From assembly GCA_910576815.1 (NCBI GenBank), contig CAJTKA010000050.1, forward strand, positions 1 through 20,270: a stretch of 20,270 nucleotides of DNA, read 5' to 3'. The stretch is from an uncultured Lachnospiraceae bacterium. GTDB taxonomy: Bacteria; Bacillota; Clostridia; Lachnospirales; Lachnospiraceae. The translations under genes were made by a program, and so were the position numbers. Under the pieces are notes generated by a model. The model worked only from the letters and a program-made list of their open reading frames with translations, had not been told where the DNA came from and ran no database searches. Positions 1 through 6,616 of the stretch are shown one piece after another (position 1 is the stretch's first letter; every line of letters begins with the position of its first letter).

Positions 1-24
1 TGCCGCTGTTATACTTTGATGACT

Positions 25-51
25 TTTACCCCTCTTTACCCCATTTACCCC
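25..51. repeat. Three TTTACCCC direct repeats
   Basis: TTTACCCC occurs at 25-32, 35-42 and 44-51, a spacing of 9-10 bp, or about one helical turn. The related TTTGCCCC occurs twice at 1493-1510, also 10 bp apart. Helical phasing fits a protein-binding array such as recombinase arm sites. No function is proven. Confidence 0.5.
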
Positions 52-110
52 ACCCCATTCGACAAACAGGATTTGACAAAATCCATACTTTTCAATGCGG
101 CGCAATCGCA

Positions 111-722
111 TTAGAGTAGCCTTAAAAGCTGTACCAGCTCATGCGACTCCTCCGTATCCGATACGGTCTGCCTGGTATCAAACTGCGAAAAACGGTTGTT
201 CCGATAAAATGACAACAGCTTTTCCTCATTTTCCGCTTCCAGAAATGTCACTATGCCTCCGCCCATGTACTGTATCTCTTTAATCTTGTCCCATGCCAGT
301 GCGAGTAATTCTTCACCAGTTATTTTTTTGTCTGCACCATTGGTAAAATTTTTGCCAAGTTGGGCAATAAGGTATGCAGACATGGTATAAGTATCTGACT
401 TTTCATCCCATTCACTGACACGTAGCAACTTTTTCTTTACGGTATTGCTTACTGTTGCTCCCCTTACTGTTAAAGGTTTCAATGCAAGGGTAAAATAACC
501 TACCAGCACCATGCTGCTTATGTCAAATACAAGATATGTAACCGACTGATTCTTTTTCGTAAACTCTACTGAACTTTTTTTCAAAAAACGCTCGACATCC
601 GGATTCCGCAGACAAGAAAAACCGGAGAGAACTTGAAGAAGCCTGCTCTCTCCGAGTTTTGGATTATCACTATTAAGATAGCGCCGAATGTTGACAACTG
701 AATACCTATTTGTTTCCAACAT
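111..722 (-). CDS. GNAT-family acetyltransferase, probable toxin of a toxin-antitoxin pair
   Basis: A 203-residue protein with a GNAT-like layout. A central strand region (about residues 60-85) leads to an IAQLGKN motif (about 120-126) at the usual acetyl-CoA pyrophosphate-binding position. The late part, with a FYRNNRF motif near residue 174, resembles the final GNAT strands. GNAT toxins of the TacT/AtaT type acetylate charged tRNAs; this role is inferred from size and gene order. The ATG at 722 lies inside the upstream small gene, overlapping it by 17 nt, so the two are translationally coupled. It could instead be a non-toxic acetyltransferase. Identity as GNAT is fairly sure; the toxin role is moderate. 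Confidence 0.65.
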   Translation of the reverse strand: MLETNRYSVVNIRRYLNSDNPKLGESRLLQVLSGFSCLRNPDVERFLKKSSVEFTKKNQSVTYLVFDISSMVLVGYFTLALKPLTVRGATVSNTVKKKLLRVSEWDEKSDTYTMSAYLIAQLGKNFTNGADKKITGEELLALAWDKIKEIQYMGGGIVTFLEAENEEKLLSFYRNNRFSQFDTRQTVSDTEESHELVQLLRLL

Positions 723-900
723 TTGCTTTCTCCCATTTTGCCATAAATTCCACCAGTTCTGCTTCGTCTGTTATCTCTCTCGCAGCCACAGGTATATGAA
801 CAGGACGGTTTTTGGCAGATTCTTCAATCGCATTGACAAACATCTCCACCTGTTCTTTGCCGGAAATGACAAAATTTTTCGTGATGCTTGAAGTTGCCAT
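706..900 (-). CDS. Small acidic protein, probable antitoxin partner of the GNAT protein
   Basis: A 64-residue protein. The ATG at 900 is chosen because a perfect AGGAGG (909-914) lies 8 nt upstream; a GTG at 909 would fall inside that site. The N-terminus begins MATSSITKNFVISGKEQVEM, which suggests a short strand followed by helices, and the C-terminal half is acidic and helical. I do not see a clear ribbon-helix-helix sequence of the DUF1778 type that usually accompanies TacT toxins, so it would be a different antitoxin class. Its 3' end overlaps the acetyltransferase start by 17 nt, as expected when antitoxin is made first and in excess. Confidence 0.6.
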   Translation of the reverse strand: MATSSITKNFVISGKEQVEMFVNAIEESAKNRPVHIPVAAREITDEAELVEFMAKWEKANVGNK

Positions 901-959
901 AATAAACACCTCCTTTGTTAGTATGGTTCTTCCGCTTCAATTCATACTTTTCTATTTCT

Positions 960-988
960 ATTTTATTATTTTATATCGGCTAATGCAA
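960..988 (-). promoter_or_regulatory. Candidate promoter of the antitoxin/GNAT operon
   Basis: On the minus strand, TTGCAT (983-988) is followed after 17 nt by TAAAAT (960-965), about 60 bp before the ATG at 900. The surrounding DNA is very AT-rich. The match is moderate, and other AT-rich hexamers nearby could serve instead. Confidence 0.4.
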
Positions 989-1080
989 CAAAACTTTTAT
1001 GAATTTTTTATAACTGATTTTTCTACTTGCTAACCCGCCAAAAGAGAGGTAAGATACGACACCACGGAAGGAGGGATTGG

Positions 1081-1380
1081 ATGGAAAAAGAATCTGCATT
1101 GTACCAACTCATGGACACCCGCATGAACGGCATCATGAATGGCATCGTGAGCAGTGATGGGGAATACCAAGCAATCATCCGCAAATCAGACGAATATTCC
1201 GACAAACTGGATGGGATGGAACTGCCGAAGGAAATCCGGCTGCTGATTGACGGCTACGTCAGCGAGCAGAACGCACTTGGCTCCCGGTATGGGATGCTCG
1301 CCTACTTGTTAGGCTTTTCCGACTGCAAGGCCATGTTTTTGGGAAAATGCCTGTTTACAGAACCGCAACAAATGTCCTAA
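1081..1380 (+). CDS. Small hypothetical protein (99 aa), accessory-region type
   Basis: The ATG at 1081 is preceded by GGAAGGAGGG (1067-1076), so a longer in-frame reading from 1027 is unlikely. The protein starts MEKESALYQLMDTRMNGIMN and is mostly helical. It carries a KSDEYSDKLDGMELP segment near residues 39-53 and a hydrophobic YGMLAYLLGF stretch near 70-80. It resembles small unnamed proteins found repeatedly in Lachnospiraceae mobile DNA (possibly the DUF6809 group; I am not certain of that label). No catalytic motif or signal peptide is evident. A terminator hairpin follows closely, so it is probably monocistronic. It is divergent from the toxin-antitoxin pair across a 180-bp AT-rich gap. 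Confidence 0.7.
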   Translation: MEKESALYQLMDTRMNGIMNGIVSSDGEYQAIIRKSDEYSDKLDGMELPKEIRLLIDGYVSEQNALGSRYGMLAYLLGFSDCKAMFLGKCLFTEPQQMS

Positions 1381-1408
1381 AGAAGTAAATCCAAACACCT
1401 AATCACGG

Positions 1409-1439
1409 AAAAAGGGCTTAAAAATGCAGGCTCTTTTTT
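1409..1439 (+). terminator. Intrinsic terminator after the 99-aa gene
   Basis: AAAAAGGGCT pairs with GGCTCTTTTT around a 10-nt loop (two G-U pairs) and ends in a run of six T. It begins 28 nt after the stop codon at 1380. Confidence 0.6.
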
Positions 1440-1730
1440 CGTTTCCTCACTCGTAGTAAAACCGTAGTAACTCACTTTCCCAACTGCCGCAGTTTGCCCC
1501 GTTTTGCCCCACAAGTGCCGCTAATTCCCGGCTACCCGGCGTGCTGCCGTGGCACACGAATAGTATTTTAACCATAGTTTTCAAACTCCTTAATATGCCG
1601 TGAAATGCCCTATTTTGCAAGGAATTCTGGCAATTCTCTATTTTTCATTTTTGTGTGTCAGCTGGGCAAATTATAGCATATTTTTGCAAGTTGTGACTAC
1701 CTGTTAGTAGTAAAATTAGTAGTAACCTAA
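1440..1730. other. Non-coding terminal region with recombinase arm-like repeats
   Basis: No ORF with a ribosome site was found here. It contains GTAGTAA at 1453-1459 and 1464-1470 (11 bp apart), TTTGCCCC at 1493-1500 and 1503-1510, and TAGTAGTAA at 1705-1713 and 1717-1725 (12 bp apart). TTTTGCAAG occurs near 1613 and 1682. Closely spaced pairs of this kind fit arm-type sites at the end of a tyrosine-recombinase element. The IS30 copy starts immediately after the last pair. Confidence 0.45.
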
Positions 1731-1747
1731 ATTGCAAAAGTAAATTC
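1731..1747 (+). repeat. IS30 left terminal inverted repeat
   Basis: This 17-bp sequence is exactly complementary to 3402-3418. After it the two ends diverge, although the right end has a second copy of the inner AGTAAATTCTAC word (3381-3392 on the complement). Confidence 0.85.
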
Positions 1748-1850
1748 TACCCTTTGTTTCTTCAATAGAAGTTACCTATGCACAAGTTGAATTTAATCCT
1801 GCACATGCTTTATGATGTCTATGTCCCTGACAGCAGTGGAAGGAGACATC

Positions 1851-3158
1851 ATGAGTAAATATATTCCAGGTAACCATAAGCATCTTACTGCTGCAGACAG
1901 ACTTTATATTGAACGTCAGCTGAATGTCGGTTCCTCTTTTAAAGACATTGCCCGTTATCTCTGCAAGGATCCCAGTACCATTTCAAAAGAGATCCGTGCA
2001 CACCGTCTGTCTGACTTCTATCCCGGCAGGGGGCTCTTTCTGAATGCCAAAAACTTCTGCATCCACCGCTTCCACTGCCAGAAAAAGAATGTCTGTGGCA
2101 AGATCATTCTCTGCGACATTAAGTGTGCTTCCTGCCCCTCATGCAACCAGCACTGTAAGGATTTCGTGAAAGAACGCTGCCAAAGACTTGACAGGGCACC
2201 TTATGTCTGCAACGGGTGCGATAAGGGGCATGCCCGCTGTACCATTCCCCATAAATACCACTATGACGCCCTCTTTGCTGACCGCAGGTACAGGGAGACC
2301 CTCCGTGATTCCAGATCCGGCATCAACCTCTCAAGGGAAAATCTCCACCGCATTGATGCAGTCATTACCCCTTTGATCTGGCAGGGTCATTCCCCCTATC
2401 AGATCGTTGTGGAACATCCCGAGCTCGGTCTTTCTGTCCGTTCCATCTGCCAGTACATAGAACTCGGACTGCTTACCGGCCGCAACATCGACCTGAAACG
2501 CAAGGTTAAGTTCAAAGCGCGTAAATGCCATAAAACACAGATCACTGACAGGCAGGTGTTTTCCGGCAGGCTTTACAGCGATTTCCAAAAGCTCCCTCCT
2601 ACACATGTAGTCGAAATGGATACCGTCAAATCCTCAAGGGATTCTAAAAAATGTATCCTGACTTTCTATTTCCGGGATGAGAAGCTGTTCCTTGCCTATC
2701 TTTTGAACCGCTGTACCAAGGGCGCTGTCCGGGCTGTCTTTGACCGTCTGGAAAAACGGCTTGGCACTGTGACTTTCAGCATCCTTTTCGAAACAATCCT
2801 GACTGACAGGGGCGGTGAATTCGGCGATCCCGAGGCCCTTGAAACTGGTATGGATGATTACCGGCGTACCAGCATTTATTACTGCGATCCCATGCGCAGC
2901 GGTCAGAAAGGCGGCATTGAAAATGCCCACACAAAACTGCGCGAGATCCTTCCCAAAGGCACCGGCTTTGAATATCTGACCCAGTGGGATCTGAACCTGA
3001 TTGTTAATAACATCAATTCCGTCCCGCGCCAGAGCCTTCTTGGCCTTACTCCATACCGGGCGGCAAAAGAAAACTTCGACATGGATGTCCTGTTAGCACT
3101 TCAGCTCAGGCCGGTCGATCCCGATCAGATCAACCTGACACCTGAGCTGATAAAGTAA
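1851..3158 (+). CDS. IS30-family DDE transposase
   Basis: A 435-residue transposase. The ATG at 1851 follows GGAAGGAGAC, so the extra 13 codons upstream are not needed. An N-terminal helix-turn-helix (about residues 10-50, with SFKDIARYLCKDPSTISKEI) recognises DNA. A Cys/His-rich insert (about 70-135, at least ten cysteines) is typical of the clostridial IS30 branch. The catalytic core shows D257 in VVEMDTVK, D319 in LTDRGGEF and E357 in GGIENAH. The length is within the family range and all catalytic residues are present, so the element appears able to transpose. No frameshift or internal stop was seen. Confidence 0.95.
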   Translation: MSKYIPGNHKHLTAADRLYIERQLNVGSSFKDIARYLCKDPSTISKEIRAHRLSDFYPGRGLFLNAKNFCIHRFHCQKKNVCGKIILCDIKCASCPSCNQHCKDFVKERCQRLDRAPYVCNGCDKGHARCTIPHKYHYDALFADRRYRETLRDSRSGINLSRENLHRIDAVITPLIWQGHSPYQIVVEHPELGLSVRSICQYIELGLLTGRNIDLKRKVKFKARKCHKTQITDRQVFSGRLYSDFQKLPPTHVVEMDTVKSSRDSKKCILTFYFRDEKLFLAYLLNRCTKGAVRAVFDRLEKRLGTVTFSILFETILTDRGGEFGDPEALETGMDDYRRTSIYYCDPMRSGQKGGIENAHTKLREILPKGTGFEYLTQWDLNLIVNNINSVPRQSLLGLTPYRAAKENFDMDVLLALQLRPVDPDQINLTPELIK

Positions 3159-3401
3159 CCTTTAAATCCAGGCAAAAATCTGTTGCCAGGAGACGCTGCT
3201 TTTAAATCTTCATAAAAACCAGACATCACTGGCAGAATTTAGTCCTGCACACGACGTTTTCTGCCGGTCTGTTTGCTATGCCCTGTTTTAGAAAATCTGC
3301 CCGGATTTAGATTTATTATAATTCAATTTCCAACTTTATGGCTTCAAAAAATTGAAAAAGACAATAGATTTGAAAGGGCAGTAGAATTTACTCCTGCACT
3401 G

Positions 3402-3418
3402 GAATTTACTTTTGCAAT
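3402..3418 (-). repeat. IS30 right terminal inverted repeat
   Basis: This is the exact complement of 1731-1747. Just inside it, GAATTTACT is repeated at 3384 and 3402, so the right end carries two end-like motifs. Confidence 0.85.
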
Positions 3419-3421
3419 TAA

Positions 3422-3540
3422 GCGGCAGACTCGAAATGCTCCGCATTTCTCGTTCGCGTTGCTCGTCATAAGCCATCAACGGCAGATTCGTATGCAAGCC
3501 TACATCTGCCGTTGTCGCCTACTGACTCTGCTTATACACG
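3422..3540. repeat. Hairpin-rich intergenic segment
   Basis: Two inverted repeats lie close together. GAAATGC/GCATTTC (3433-3449) has a 3-nt loop. An 11-bp perfect stem, CAACGGCAGAT/ATCTGCCGTTG (3477-3487 and 3504-3514), has a 16-nt loop. GGCAGA also recurs at 3424 and 3481. Neither stem has a T-run, so they are not ordinary terminators. The segment may be a dispersed REP-like repeat or a structured RNA. No ORF is supported here. Confidence 0.5.
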
Positions 3541-3578
3541 CAAAAGATGGGAGAGACCGCATCGCGATCCCTCCCGTC
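3541..3578 (-). terminator. Strong intrinsic terminator of the GH13-DUF5662-Cys-rich operon
   Basis: On the minus strand a 15-bp stem with one mismatch (3564-3578 with 3546-3560) and a 3-nt loop is followed by TTTT. It starts 22 nt after the stop codon of the Cys-rich gene. Confidence 0.75.
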
Positions 3579-3599
3579 TGCCATACAGGTAATACAAAA

Positions 3600-3863
3600 T
3601 CAGTTTCCGTCCGCTTCACAACCGCAGGTAGAACCGTTCCCATTAAAGGGCCTCTGCTCAAAACGGGGCTCAAACCGGGAATCCTCACAAGGGCAGGGCG
3701 CAGGTTCGGGTCCCCTGCAGGGCGGTTCCGGTCTCGGACAAGGTATTACCGGCTCATCACAACCGCAGCCGTTCCTGCCGTCGTTTCCGTTACATCCACA
3801 GCCGATTCCCCTGCCGTTCTGTCCACAGAAAAACAGTAACAGTATGATCCAACAACAGTTCAT
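3600..3863 (-). CDS. Small Cys/Gly/Pro-rich protein (chorion high-cysteine-like)
   Basis: An 87-residue protein. The ATG at 3863 has AAAGGAG about 10 nt upstream. It begins MNCCWIILLLFFCG, a short hydrophobic segment that could anchor or export it. It continues as a low-complexity chain rich in Gly, Cys, Pro and Glu with repeated CGC and PEP/PCP motifs. Similar clostridial proteins are often auto-annotated as chorion class high-cysteine HCB protein 13; that name has no functional meaning here. I count about twelve cysteines, which suggests metal binding or disulfide cross-linking, perhaps at the envelope or spore surface (inference). It lies 59 nt after the DUF5662 gene and before the operon terminator. 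Confidence 0.7.
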   Translation of the reverse strand: MNCCWIILLLFFCGQNGRGIGCGCNGNDGRNGCGCDEPVIPCPRPEPPCRGPEPAPCPCEDSRFEPRFEQRPFNGNGSTCGCEADGN

Positions 3864-3922
3864 AGGGTTTCATCTCCTTTTTCTCTCATACCCTATCGTA
3901 TGCGGGAAAAGGGAGTTGGTTC

Positions 3923-4468
3923 TCACTTGACGTCACGGACAAGAATCTTTTTTCGGATATAACGAAACGTCTTTTCCTCCCCCTGCTTAGCAAGCATCTG
4001 CAAAAGAAACTCCAACAGCCGCTTTGTCTTCTTATGCAGGGGCGGCGGCGTCTTCGCCGACTGATAATAACGCAGGGGATCCTCATCGCTGTAGGCTGCT
4101 CCATGATAGACTTTACAGGCCGCTACGCGGTCCATAAACATCTCCACCACATAACGGGTCGGCATGGGTGCAGGTGCCATACCGCCTTCGATATCCTTGG
4201 CACTATAATCGATCCAATATTCATAATGGTGTTTGTTCCGTCCTTTGTGATGGAGCCATGCCGAAGAATAACCGATATCTTCTCTTTCTGCATTGTTGGG
4301 GCTCCTGTCGCCCTGATAATATTTTGCTCCCACAAAGAACTCTGTCGGGCTGTACTTGGAGAGATCATGCAACAGTCCCTGCCTGAAAAGCCCTACCCGG
4401 AAACAGCCGTCCATAACCAGCAGCTTGTGACGGGTAATGGTCTTGAAATGTTCCCATGCTTTGCTCAT
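3923..4468 (-). CDS. DUF5662 family protein
   Basis: A 181-residue protein recognised as DUF5662 from its characteristic order: HFKTITRHK near the N-terminus, GLLHDLSKYSPTEF (31-44), YYQGDRSPNNAERE (50-63), WLHHKGRNKHHYEYW (71-85), and YVVEMFMDRVAACKVY further on. The conserved His and Asp residues (H34, D35, H73, H74, H80, H81) look like a metal site and recall HD-type hydrolases, but no reaction has been established to my knowledge. The start codon shares ATGA with the stop of the upstream GH13 gene, so translation is coupled. A GAGAAGGA ribosome site lies inside the GH13 gene. The family call is secure; the function is unknown. Confidence 0.88.
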   Translation of the reverse strand: MSKAWEHFKTITRHKLLVMDGCFRVGLFRQGLLHDLSKYSPTEFFVGAKYYQGDRSPNNAEREDIGYSSAWLHHKGRNKHHYEYWIDYSAKDIEGGMAPAPMPTRYVVEMFMDRVAACKVYHGAAYSDEDPLRYYQSAKTPPPLHKKTKRLLEFLLQMLAKQGEEKTFRYIRKKILVRDVK

Positions 4469-6375
4469 TTTTTCTGTGTCCTTCTCTGCTTTCTGCGCAC
4501 AGTCTTTTCCGGCTCCGCCAGTATATCCTCCGTACTGTAGAATGCAACCGTCCTTGCCGGAAGACAGATTTCTTGAGAATTTCCTTTTTCTTCCACATCC
4601 GGCAATTCCTCACCCGTAACGGTATGATAGATCCATCGCTTCCCCTTGGGAAGGGAGGGCAGTCCCAGATAATTTACCTCCCAGTGCATATTGATGCCAA
4701 TATAAACGAACCTTGCCTCCGCCTCCTTTTTCTCTTTACCGGAGCCGCTGCAGTAAAGGATCCCCAAACTGCGGCTTACGGGATCCGTATCGGGTTTCCA
4801 GGCATCCCTGCCATGGAAGGATATCCCGGGATATCCGGAGGTATCCGCTTCATAAAGGGGGCTGCCATACTGAATAGGATATTGTTTGCGCAGATAGATC
4901 AAATGTTTTGTATAAGCTAAAAGCTCCTTCCCAAGCTCTGTATGATTCCACTTGACCCAAGTGATCTCATTGTCCTGACAATAGGGATTGTTATTCCCCT
5001 CCTGGGTATTTGCAAACTCGTCTCCACTGTAGAGAAGGGGCTGCCCCTGTGAAATAAAGAGAAAGGTAAGCGCATTTTTCATCTGCCGCAGGCGCAGCCG
5101 CTGTATGCTTTTTTTGCGGCTTTTTCCCTCCACGCCGCAGTTCCAACTGCAATTATAATTCGTGCCGTCCTGATTATCTTCGCCATTCTGTTCATTGTGC
5201 TTGCGGTCATACGAAACCAGATCGAAAAGCCGCATACCATCCCATCTGGCAATGCTGTTGACCGCATACGCCTCCTGCGCACTTTCCCGCACATAATAGA
5301 CAAAGCGATTGAGCAGATTATCGTCTCCCTTGAGGAAACGGCGCATATCGTAGAGGAAGCTGTCACTTAAATAAGCAAGCTGTTCCGACTGATTTCTCTC
5401 ATTTTTATACTCCCCTTCTCCAATAAGAAGCAGGGTATCCGCAAGCAGCGGTTCCTGCGCAATCAGCGAAACCGGCAGGGCAGCCCCCATCAGATGAAAG
5501 CCGTCAATATGATATTCCAACACCCAGTAACGCAGGATGTCCAAAATCTCCACGGCGCCCAGCTCCGGCGGAAAATAAAACTGCATCGTCACGCTGATGC
5601 CCGCCGCATGAAAGGCGCGCACCATATCTTTAAATTCGGTTGCCGCGTCTTTGTCGGCAGCATATGCGCCCTTGGGCACATAATAAAGCCCCTTCTGGTA
5701 TCCCCAGTAGTTGATCCTGGGAGGCTTTTTCTCCTCTGTTCCGAGCGCGGGGAGCTCCTTTTTATAGTCAAGCACCGCCTGCTCCATGGTCTGCGCCGTG
5801 TTTTCAGGCATGACTTCCTCAAATTCATAAGCCGGCATAAGAAGTACCGTATTGATTCCCAGATCCTGCAAATAAGGCAGTTTTTCCACCATGCCCGCAT
5901 AGGTCCCCTTATGCTTTACCCCCGAGGAGTGGTGCTTTGTAAATCCCCGCACATGCAGGGCATAAATGATTCTGTCCCGAGAGGCGATACGGACATTTCT
6001 GTCATCGCCCCAGTCATAGCTGCTTTTGACCGGCAGACAACGCGCCGCGCCATCCTTTGGCATACCGTAATGACCGACTCTCTCCACCGCTTTGCAGCAG
6101 GGGTCCTGCCAAACCTTCTCCCCGCTGTAAAAAAGATAGCGGCAGCTCTTATCCTGATAGCCGGCAAGCAGCATGGTACAGACTGTTCCCACACGACAAT
6201 CATCAGGAAAAGCAACCCGCATACCGTCCTGATGCCTTCTGTCATAGAGGATAATCCCCGTATCACGGTCTTCCCCGCATACCGCAGAGACACGAAGCCC
6301 TTCTTCCTCAAAGGATACGCCCAGCGGATACATTCGTGTTCTGTCCACACACTTTATTTTAAATGATTTTTGCAT
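4465..6375 (-). CDS. GH13 glycogen-debranching/pullulanase homologue, probably inactive
   Basis: A 636-residue member of the alpha-amylase (GH13) superfamily closest to GlgX/isoamylase-type debranching enzymes. The ATG at 6375 is used because GGAGGG lies 5 nt upstream; the TTG at 6378 is too close to it. Counting from that TTG (subtract one for the ATG), an N-terminal beta domain (1-130) leads to the barrel from IIYALHVRGFTKH (137-149). The GlgX signature LVSYDRKHNEQNGED (387-401) and SWNCGVEG (411-418) are clear. However, region I (DxxxxNH) reads MQFYFPPEL (265-273), and region II (GFRFD) reads GFHLMG (293-298), so the nucleophile Asp and its Arg are lost. E321 and D380 remain, but the region IV His is Trp. 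It is probably a pseudoenzyme or carbohydrate-binding regulator. It is first in an operon with DUF5662. Confidence 0.88.
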   Translation of the reverse strand: MQKSFKIKCVDRTRMYPLGVSFEEEGLRVSAVCGEDRDTGIILYDRRHQDGMRVAFPDDCRVGTVCTMLLAGYQDKSCRYLFYSGEKVWQDPCCKAVERVGHYGMPKDGAARCLPVKSSYDWGDDRNVRIASRDRIIYALHVRGFTKHHSSGVKHKGTYAGMVEKLPYLQDLGINTVLLMPAYEFEEVMPENTAQTMEQAVLDYKKELPALGTEEKKPPRINYWGYQKGLYYVPKGAYAADKDAATEFKDMVRAFHAAGISVTMQFYFPPELGAVEILDILRYWVLEYHIDGFHLMGAALPVSLIAQEPLLADTLLLIGEGEYKNERNQSEQLAYLSDSFLYDMRRFLKGDDNLLNRFVYYVRESAQEAYAVNSIARWDGMRLFDLVSYDRKHNEQNGEDNQDGTNYNCSWNCGVEGKSRKKSIQRLRLRQMKNALTFLFISQGQPLLYSGDEFANTQEGNNNPYCQDNEITWVKWNHTELGKELLAYTKHLIYLRKQYPIQYGSPLYEADTSGYPGISFHGRDAWKPDTDPVSRSLGILYCSGSGKEKKEAEARFVYIGINMHWEVNYLGLPSLPKGKRWIYHTVTGEELPDVEEKGNSQEICLPARTVAFYSTEDILAEPEKTVRRKQRRTQKK

Positions 6376-6452
6376 CAAGCCCTCCGTCCATGCAAGTCAC
6401 ATTCCCGTCATTCAGCCTGTCGGCTTCGGGAATACACGTTAAGTCAGTTTAT

Positions 6453-6481
6453 ATTATATAAAAAATTGGAAAAATTTTCAA
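6453..6481 (-). promoter_or_regulatory. Sigma-A promoter of the GH13 operon
   Basis: On the minus strand, TTGAAA (6476-6481) and a perfect TATAAT (6453-6458) are separated by exactly 17 nt. The promoter lies about 78 bp upstream of the start at 6375. Confidence 0.75.
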
Positions 6482-6531
6482 TCTTATTTCCAGTTTTCCA
6501 CCAAAATATCCAACTAATACGTCCTTCTGAA

Positions 6532-6560
6532 TTGACTGTGCCGCCCATCTATTATATGAT
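6532..6560 (+). promoter_or_regulatory. Sigma-A promoter of the DUF1292 gene
   Basis: TTGACT (6532-6537) and TATGAT (6555-6560) are separated by 17 nt, about 57 bp upstream of the ATG at 6617. It is back to back with the GH13 promoter, 50 bp apart. Confidence 0.75.
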
Positions 6561-6616
6561 GACAATAGATAACGATAGGAAACGACATAGCAATCGCTGC
6601 GAGAACGGAGGCGCCC

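Larger units (their letters stand above)
1..1727. mobile_element. Probable terminal segment of an integrative element (recombinase not in window)
   Basis: This is an inference from repeats and cargo. Short direct repeats bracket the segment: TTTACCCC at 25, 35 and 44, TTTGCCCC at 1493 and 1503, and GTAGTAA words at 1453, 1464, 1707 and 1719. The GTAGTAA word matches my memory of the DR2 arm site bound by the N-terminal domain of Tn916 integrase. The cargo is a GNAT toxin-like pair and a small hypothetical gene, both common in conjugative elements of gut Clostridia. No integrase, excisionase or relaxase is visible, so the limits are approximate and the left part must continue outside the window. 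Confidence 0.35.
1731..3418 (+). mobile_element. Complete IS30-family insertion sequence (about 1.69 kb)
   Basis: The ends are a 17-bp perfect inverted repeat, ATTGCAAAAGTAAATTC at 1731-1747 and its complement at 3402-3418. The trinucleotide TAA flanks both sides (1728-1730 and 3419-3421), matching the 2-3 bp target duplication typical of IS30. Because TAA could also extend the repeat by chance, the end may be off by a base or two. One intact transposase lies inside. Non-coding flanks contain three same-orientation copies of GAATTTAnTCCTGCAC. Confidence 0.85.

Noticed and set aside
69..84. GGATTT/AAATCC hairpin as terminator of the GNAT gene
   Set aside because: A stem of only six pairs with no T-run on the minus strand; too weak to call.
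3159..3190. GGCAA/TTGCC hairpin after the IS30 transposase as terminator
   Set aside because: Five pairs with a loop of similar length and no T-run; not convincing.
3600..3863. CRISPR-like or tandem repeat DNA in the Cys-rich gene
   Set aside because: The repetition is short codon-level Gly/Cys/Pro bias with no constant repeat and spacer lengths.
3273..3930. Plus-strand open frames over 3273-3930
   Set aside because: They cross the IS30 end, the hairpins and the terminator and run antisense to the Cys-rich gene, with no ribosome site.
5494..6366. Long plus-strand frame of 290 codons opposite the GH13 gene
   Set aside because: It mirrors a strongly supported GH13 gene, lacks a ribosome site and resembles no known protein.
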